From the NCBI GenBank assembly GCA_027019845.1, contig JALUWE010000535.1:1-25480 (forward strand): a DNA stretch of 25,480 nucleotides. The letters run 5' to 3'. Under the pieces are notes generated by a model that did no database searches, was not told where the DNA came from, and was given only the letters and a program-made list of their open reading frames with translations. The stretch comes from Anaerolineales bacterium (lineage in GTDB: Bacteria; Chloroflexota; Anaerolineae; Anaerolineales; JABWBV01). Position 1 is the stretch's first letter. Every line of letters starts with the position of its first letter. Positions 21,999 through 25,480 of the stretch are shown here, piece after piece. A program made the translations under genes and the position numbers.

Positions 21999-22517
21999 CT
22001 AGACTGGGGCGGCTGCCTCTTCGGCCTCGGGCGCTTCCTGTTGCTGCCAGAGACGCGTGGCTTTGTCCACGAAGAGCACGCCGTTCAGATGGTCGATTTC
22101 GTGTTGGAAGATGCGCGCCAGCCACCCCCTGGCTTTGATTTTGACCGGCTGCCCGCGGCGGTTCTGGCCTTTGATGGTGGCCTGCACCGCGCGTTCCACC
22201 TCCCCAAAGATATTGGGGATGGAAAGACAGCCCTCCACACCGGCCACGGTCTCTTTGGAGAGACGGGTGATCTCCGGGTTGACGACCGTGTACAACTTCG
22301 GGGGGACGGTTTCGTCTTCTTCGTCACCAAACTCGACGGTAATCACTCGCAGGGGCACGTTCACCTGGGGGGCTGCCAGCCCCACCCCGGGGGCCTCTCG
22401 CATGGTCTCGACCATATCGTCGATCAATTGTTGCAGCTTGGGGCCAAAATCGGTCACTTTGCGCGCTTTCCGTCGCAGGATAGGATTTGGAAGGGTGACA
22501 ATCTCAAGCAATGCCAT
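21999..22517 (-). CDS. def: peptide deformylase
   Basis: 172 residues. The three metal-site motifs are complete: GVGLAAPQ (44-51), EGCLS (95-99, Cys97) and QHEIDHLNG (138-146, with His139 and His143 as ligands and Glu140 as catalytic base). The enzyme removes the formyl group from nascent N-terminal methionine. The C-terminal tail is Glu/Ala/Gln-rich and probably disordered. The start lies 2 bases after the stop of the cyclic-nucleotide-binding gene, and recF follows after one base, so the three genes form one operon. Confidence 0.97.
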   Translation of the reverse strand: MALLEIVTLPNPILRRKARKVTDFGPKLQQLIDDMVETMREAPGVGLAAPQVNVPLRVITVEFGDEEDETVPPKLYTVVNPEITRLSKETVAGVEGCLSIPNIFGEVERAVQATIKGQNRRGQPVKIKARGWLARIFQHEIDHLNGVLFVDKATRLWQQQEAPEAEEAAAPV

Positions 22518-22519
22518 TT

Positions 22520-24226
22520 TTACTCAGCCTCGATTTCCGACTCGCCGGTGTCATCGGTTGCTAAAAAATCTTTGATGTTGCGGTGGTACACATCTATCCA
22601 TTCTAACACACGCTCGCGTTCTCGTTCCGCCTCTTCTTGTTCGATCTGTTTGCGGCGGGCATAATACCTTTCGAACAGGTCGTGTTGCACCTCTGCCGGG
22701 TTGGCAACCCCTTCGAAATCGAACTGCCGGTCGCCCACGTTGATGATCACGGTGCCAAAATTCAGCAGCAGGCTGATAATGCCTTTACGCTCGTGTTCGA
22801 TACTGAGAATGTTCTCGAGCGGGGCTGTTATCCGCTCCTCGCGCCCCAGTGGTTTGCGATCATAGTCGATCAGGTCACGATCGGTAACCTGATACAGATC
22901 GTCCCGCCAGTCCAGGTATTGATAAACCCAAAAGGGTAACGAAAACACAATAATCCAGAAAAACACAGATACCAGGCTGCTTAAGGAGATAAATTCGATA
23001 GCCCCAAAAATACGGAGCAGGATCAAAACGAAATTGATTCCCAAAACCACCAGGAGGGGCCATATTCGTCGAAACAAAAGATACCAGTGCTTCCGATAGG
23101 TAATTACGCCTTCTCGTTCATAGCGCACCTTCAGGAGGTCGGAGAACAATCGTGATAGAAAAAATGCTTGCCTGGGCCTGGCCCTCGAGACGGTGGGCAC
23201 ATCTTCGGTATCAGGAGCAGGCTGGGGGCGGGGCTTCTTTTTTTCCTCCAGCCCCAGCCGTTCGCGCACGATCCGCTCCATTTCCGCGGCCTGCGCCTGC
23301 TGCGTACTCACGCGCACTCGCCGCCAGTATTGTTCGATGGCAGCGCGAAACTGCTCCGGGCGCCCCATATTGCGCATTGTGATACTTCCCGTGTAGGTGC
23401 GCACGATCACATCGCCATACCCGAAAATGCGCTGCACTTGCGAGGTGGCTACGTTGACGGAAAGGATGGTATCCAGGGAGGCCTCCCGGCGACTGTCGTA
23501 CAAGAAGATCACCTTTTCGAGCCATACGACACGTTTGTCGGTCACGATGTAGTAGTCATTTGCCCAATCCACCCAATTCCACCACCCCCAGGCCACCGCA
23601 GCCAGCAAACCGCTGCCGCCAATAAAACGCAAAAGACCATTCTGAAAGAAGAGCGCCAACACAATCAGCGAAATAAAAGCCAAAAAGAGCGGCGAGACAA
23701 GCGAATAGACGAGCAACAAAACATGCTTTTGCGCGACCAGATGAATCGATTCATCCTCCCCAAGCCAGTGAAACGGTCGCTTACGCGCAATCTGATAGCC
23801 TTTGACGATGGTGAGCAGTTCTTTGCCAATTTCGGGAAACTCGTCGATCAGCCACCGAAAACCCTCGTTGTCCAACTCCAACAACACGGTCGGCGCAAGC
23901 GCAAACGCGGACCCTGTGCGGGCTTGCCCTTTGATCAACGCCACCTCCCCAAAATAGTCCCCCTCCACCAGCATGGCGACCACCACCTGCTCCCCTTCCC
24001 GCGTTTCCCGCACGATGCGCACTTTCCCGCTCTTGATAATGTACCAACCGTCCGGGTAATCCCCTTCCTGAAAAATCCGCTCGCCCGTTCTGAATTTTTT
24101 GTCCACCAGCCGCGCCGCGATGCGGTCCAGATCGTCCTCTTCCAACCCCTGGAACAAATGGATTTGTTTCAACAACTCCCTGATCTGCTGTTGCTCGGAC
24201 CTCGAACGTCGAACATGCTCGGACAT
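22520..24226 (-). CDS. cyclic-nucleotide-binding membrane protein with two PH-like domains
   Basis: 568 residues. An N-terminal cNMP-binding domain (about 20-145) contains the phosphate-binding cassette FGEVALIKGQARTGSAFAL, with Glu94 and Arg103 placed as in CAP and PKA regulatory domains, so binding of cAMP or cGMP is plausible. Two units follow, each a pair of membrane segments (about 168-218 and 385-436) then a bacterial PH-like domain: NDYYIVTDKRVVWLEKVIFL onward (223-300) and DDLYQVTDRDLIDYDRKPLG onward (441-520). A charged coiled tail (525-545) ends the protein. No enzyme domain is present; it looks like a membrane sensor or scaffold. A TAAAAT ends 6 bases before the ATG, with no Shine-Dalgarno. 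It heads the operon with def and recF. Confidence 0.87.
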   Translation of the reverse strand: MSEHVRRSRSEQQQIRELLKQIHLFQGLEEDDLDRIAARLVDKKFRTGERIFQEGDYPDGWYIIKSGKVRIVRETREGEQVVVAMLVEGDYFGEVALIKGQARTGSAFALAPTVLLELDNEGFRWLIDEFPEIGKELLTIVKGYQIARKRPFHWLGEDESIHLVAQKHVLLLVYSLVSPLFLAFISLIVLALFFQNGLLRFIGGSGLLAAVAWGWWNWVDWANDYYIVTDKRVVWLEKVIFLYDSRREASLDTILSVNVATSQVQRIFGYGDVIVRTYTGSITMRNMGRPEQFRAAIEQYWRRVRVSTQQAQAAEMERIVRERLGLEEKKKPRPQPAPDTEDVPTVSRARPRQAFFLSRLFSDLLKVRYEREGVITYRKHWYLLFRRIWPLLVVLGINFVLILLRIFGAIEFISLSSLVSVFFWIIVFSLPFWVYQYLDWRDDLYQVTDRDLIDYDRKPLGREERITAPLENILSIEHERKGIISLLLNFGTVIINVGDRQFDFEGVANPAEVQHDLFERYYARRKQIEQEEAERERERVLEWIDVYHRNIKDFLATDDTGESEIEAE

Positions 24227-24232
24227 ACTCGA

Positions 24233-24238
24233 ATTTTA
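24233..24238 (-). promoter_or_regulatory. -10 box giving a leaderless transcript of the cNMP-binding/def/recF operon
   Basis: TAAAAT on the minus strand ends 6 bases before the ATG at 24226, the same spacing as at the propeller gene (10549/10556). No convincing -35 is visible, because a G-free repeat array lies upstream. Confidence 0.5.
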
Positions 24239-24243
24239 ACATG

Positions 24244-24310
24244 ATTGGGGGGTGGGTGGGGAAACAGGGAAACAGGGAAACAGGTAGGCAGGTAGGCAGG
24301 TAGGCAGGGA
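24244..24310. repeat. short tandem array in the divergent intergenic region
   Basis: GGGAAACA and GGTAGGCA-type 8-base units are each repeated about three times. On the minus strand the array is pyrimidine-rich and nearly G-free, pointing towards the cNMP-binding gene, like the arrays before uvrA and the redoxin gene. Confidence 0.85.
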
Positions 24311-24340
24311 AACCCCTGCACGCAATAACAAATTCGATCC

Positions 24341-24361
24341 AAAGGGTGATAAAATCCCTTT
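24341..24361 (+). promoter_or_regulatory. -10 box inside a small palindrome upstream of the phosphohexomutase gene
   Basis: AAAGGG (24341-24346) and CCCTTT (24356-24361) flank TGATAAAAT, in which TAAAAT (24350-24355) can act as a -10. The hairpin or operator therefore overlaps the promoter. ACGGAGGAAAAC then provides the ribosome binding site for the ATG at 24383. Confidence 0.4.
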
Positions 24362-24382
24362 ACCAAAACAACGGAGGAAAAC

Positions 24383-25480
24383 ATGCCCATTCACTTTGGC
24401 ACCGACGGCTGGCGTGCGGTAATCTCGGACACCTTCACCTTCCACAACCTGCGGCTGGTGGCCCAGGCGATTGCCGACGCGGTGGCCTCCGCGGGGTGGA
24501 ACGAGGAGGCCCCGGAAAGATTTCAGCCCACGTCCAATTCGATGGTGGTGGGTTTTGACACCCGCTTTCTCTCCGACCGCTACGCCCGCGACGTGGCCCG
24601 CGTGCTGGCCGGAAACGGTTACACCGTGTACCTGGCGCAGGCCCACACGCCCACGCCCGCCATCTCTCACGCGGTGCGCCACCTGGGCGCGCAGGCCGGG
24701 GTGATGATCACCGCCTCTCACAACGCGCCGCGCTATAACGGGGTCAAACTCAAATCCAGCTACGGCGGCGCCTCGCTGCCCGAACAGGCGCGGCGTGTGG
24801 AAATCTACCTGAACGACAACGAGGAGCGCGGCCGCGGCCCCAACCTGATGGACTTCGAGCGCGCCCGCGAGGCCGGGCTGATCAAAAAGTTCAACCCCAT
24901 CCCGGCCTACTACGACCATCTGCGCACGCTGATCGACTTCGACATGATCGGCGAACGGCGGCGGCACGTGGTGGTGGATTCGATGTACGGCTCCGGCAAA
25001 GGCGTGATCAAAGGCATCCTGCAAGGAACCGGCTGCGAAGTACACGAAATCCGCAGCGAACTCAACCCCGGCTTCGGCGGCGTTCACCCCGAACCCATCG
25101 CCCGCCACCTGGGCGCGCTGGCCGGCGCCATCGCCGCGGGCAAGGGCAGCTTTGGCATCGCCACCGACGGCGACGCAGACCGCATCGGCGCCATGGACGA
25201 GCGCGGCAACTTCGTGGACCCGCACAAGATCATGGCTCTCGCCCTGCGCCACCTGGTCGAAAAGCGCAACATGCGGGGAGACGTGATCCGCACCGTCTCC
25301 ACCACCCGCATGTTAGACCGCCTGGCCGAACGCTACGGCCTGACCCTGCACGAGACCCCGGTCGGGTTCAATCACATCGCCAACCACATGCTGCACGACG
25401 ACGTGTTGATCGGCGGCGAAGAGTCCGGCGGCATCTCGTTCAAGGGGCACCTGCCCGAGGGGGACGGGATTCTGATGGGG
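24383..25480 (+). CDS. phosphoglucomutase/phosphomannomutase, N-terminal 366 residues (3' end outside window)
   Basis: An alpha-D-phosphohexomutase that interconverts sugar 1- and 6-phosphates. The start MPIHFGTDGWRAVIS is the family N-terminus. The phosphoserine loop is ITASHNAPRYNGVK, with Ser112 as the phosphate carrier. The magnesium loop is DGDADRIG (from 262) and the sugar-binding loop GGEESGG (344-350). The reading frame is open to the window edge, so about 100 residues, including the phosphate-binding domain 4, are missing. Choice between glucose, mannose and glucosamine substrates cannot be made from the visible part. The start is supported by GGAGG 8 bases upstream. It is divergent from the cNMP-binding operon. 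Confidence 0.95.
   Translation, partial: MPIHFGTDGWRAVISDTFTFHNLRLVAQAIADAVASAGWNEEAPERFQPTSNSMVVGFDTRFLSDRYARDVARVLAGNGYTVYLAQAHTPTPAISHAVRHLGAQAGVMITASHNAPRYNGVKLKSSYGGASLPEQARRVEIYLNDNEERGRGPNLMDFERAREAGLIKKFNPIPAYYDHLRTLIDFDMIGERRRHVVVDSMYGSGKGVIKGILQGTGCEVHEIRSELNPGFGGVHPEPIARHLGALAGAIAAGKGSFGIATDGDADRIGAMDERGNFVDPHKIMALALRHLVEKRNMRGDVIRTVSTTRMLDRLAERYGLTLHETPVGFNHIANHMLHDDVLIGGEESGGISFKGHLPEGDGILMG

Noticed and set aside
23168..24244. 358-codon open frame antisense to the cNMP-binding gene
   Set aside because: Shadow frame; the minus-strand protein has a clear cNMP cassette and membrane segments.

Overview
The window is a high-GC bacterial chromosome segment, most likely from Chloroflexota (Anaerolineae-like). 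This is inferred from the mix of housekeeping genes with an ADCY10-like cyclase/ATPase/TPR giant, a T-box-controlled thrS, several starts lying right behind a -10 box, and many intergenic low-complexity arrays of ACCCAATT type. No marker gene here fixes the taxon. No tRNA, rRNA, CRISPR array, transposase or phage gene was seen.

Layout. 1-830: the C-terminal end of a SAM-dependent C-methyltransferase, then a lipoprotein c-type cytochrome, closed by a bidirectional terminator. 837-3091 (minus): thrS behind a complete T-box leader, with a MITE-like repeat inserted between the T-box terminator and the thrS ribosome binding site. 3197-7300 (minus): a 1367-residue protein with two class III cyclase domains, a STAND/AAA-type ATPase and TPRs. 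7395-10508 (minus): an FAD amine-oxidase-like protein, a membrane-anchored His-rich helix-hairpin-helix protein and an LPG-synthase/flippase-like membrane protein. 10556-11887 (plus): a membrane-anchored Ig-like/TolB-propeller protein. 11888-12310: tandem arrays only. 12311-15415: a thioredoxin-like redoxin, a 41-residue membrane peptide gene on the minus strand, a DNPH1-like nucleotide N-hydrolase, and a 565-residue protein whose C-terminal third resembles a purine nucleoside phosphorylase. 15439-18324 (minus): uvrA. 18325-19317: repeats and nested mobile-element remnants, no gene. 19318-20773 (plus): a perfect-consensus promoter, a short leader with a terminator, then bS21, IF-1 and rsmG. 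20765-24226 (minus): a tightly packed operon of a cyclic-nucleotide-binding membrane protein, def and recF. 24383-end (plus): a phosphoglucomutase/phosphomannomutase cut by the window edge.

How it fits together. Most genes are core information-processing genes (thrS, uvrA, rpsU, infA, rsmG, def, recF). Two features suggest second-messenger signalling: the cyclase keeps one composite active site across its two cyclase domains, and the membrane protein heading the def-recF operon keeps the phosphate-binding cassette residues of cAMP receptors. The DNPH1-like hydrolase and the PNP-like protein are neighbours and may act in one nucleotide salvage, sanitation or depletion pathway. The PNP-like protein is the best candidate for undescribed biology. 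The intergenic DNA is the second surprise: modular G-poor arrays lie directly upstream of several start codons, always with the same strand in the sense direction, and a 35-bp block occurs as identical inverted copies flanking the 12.3-18.5 kb segment.
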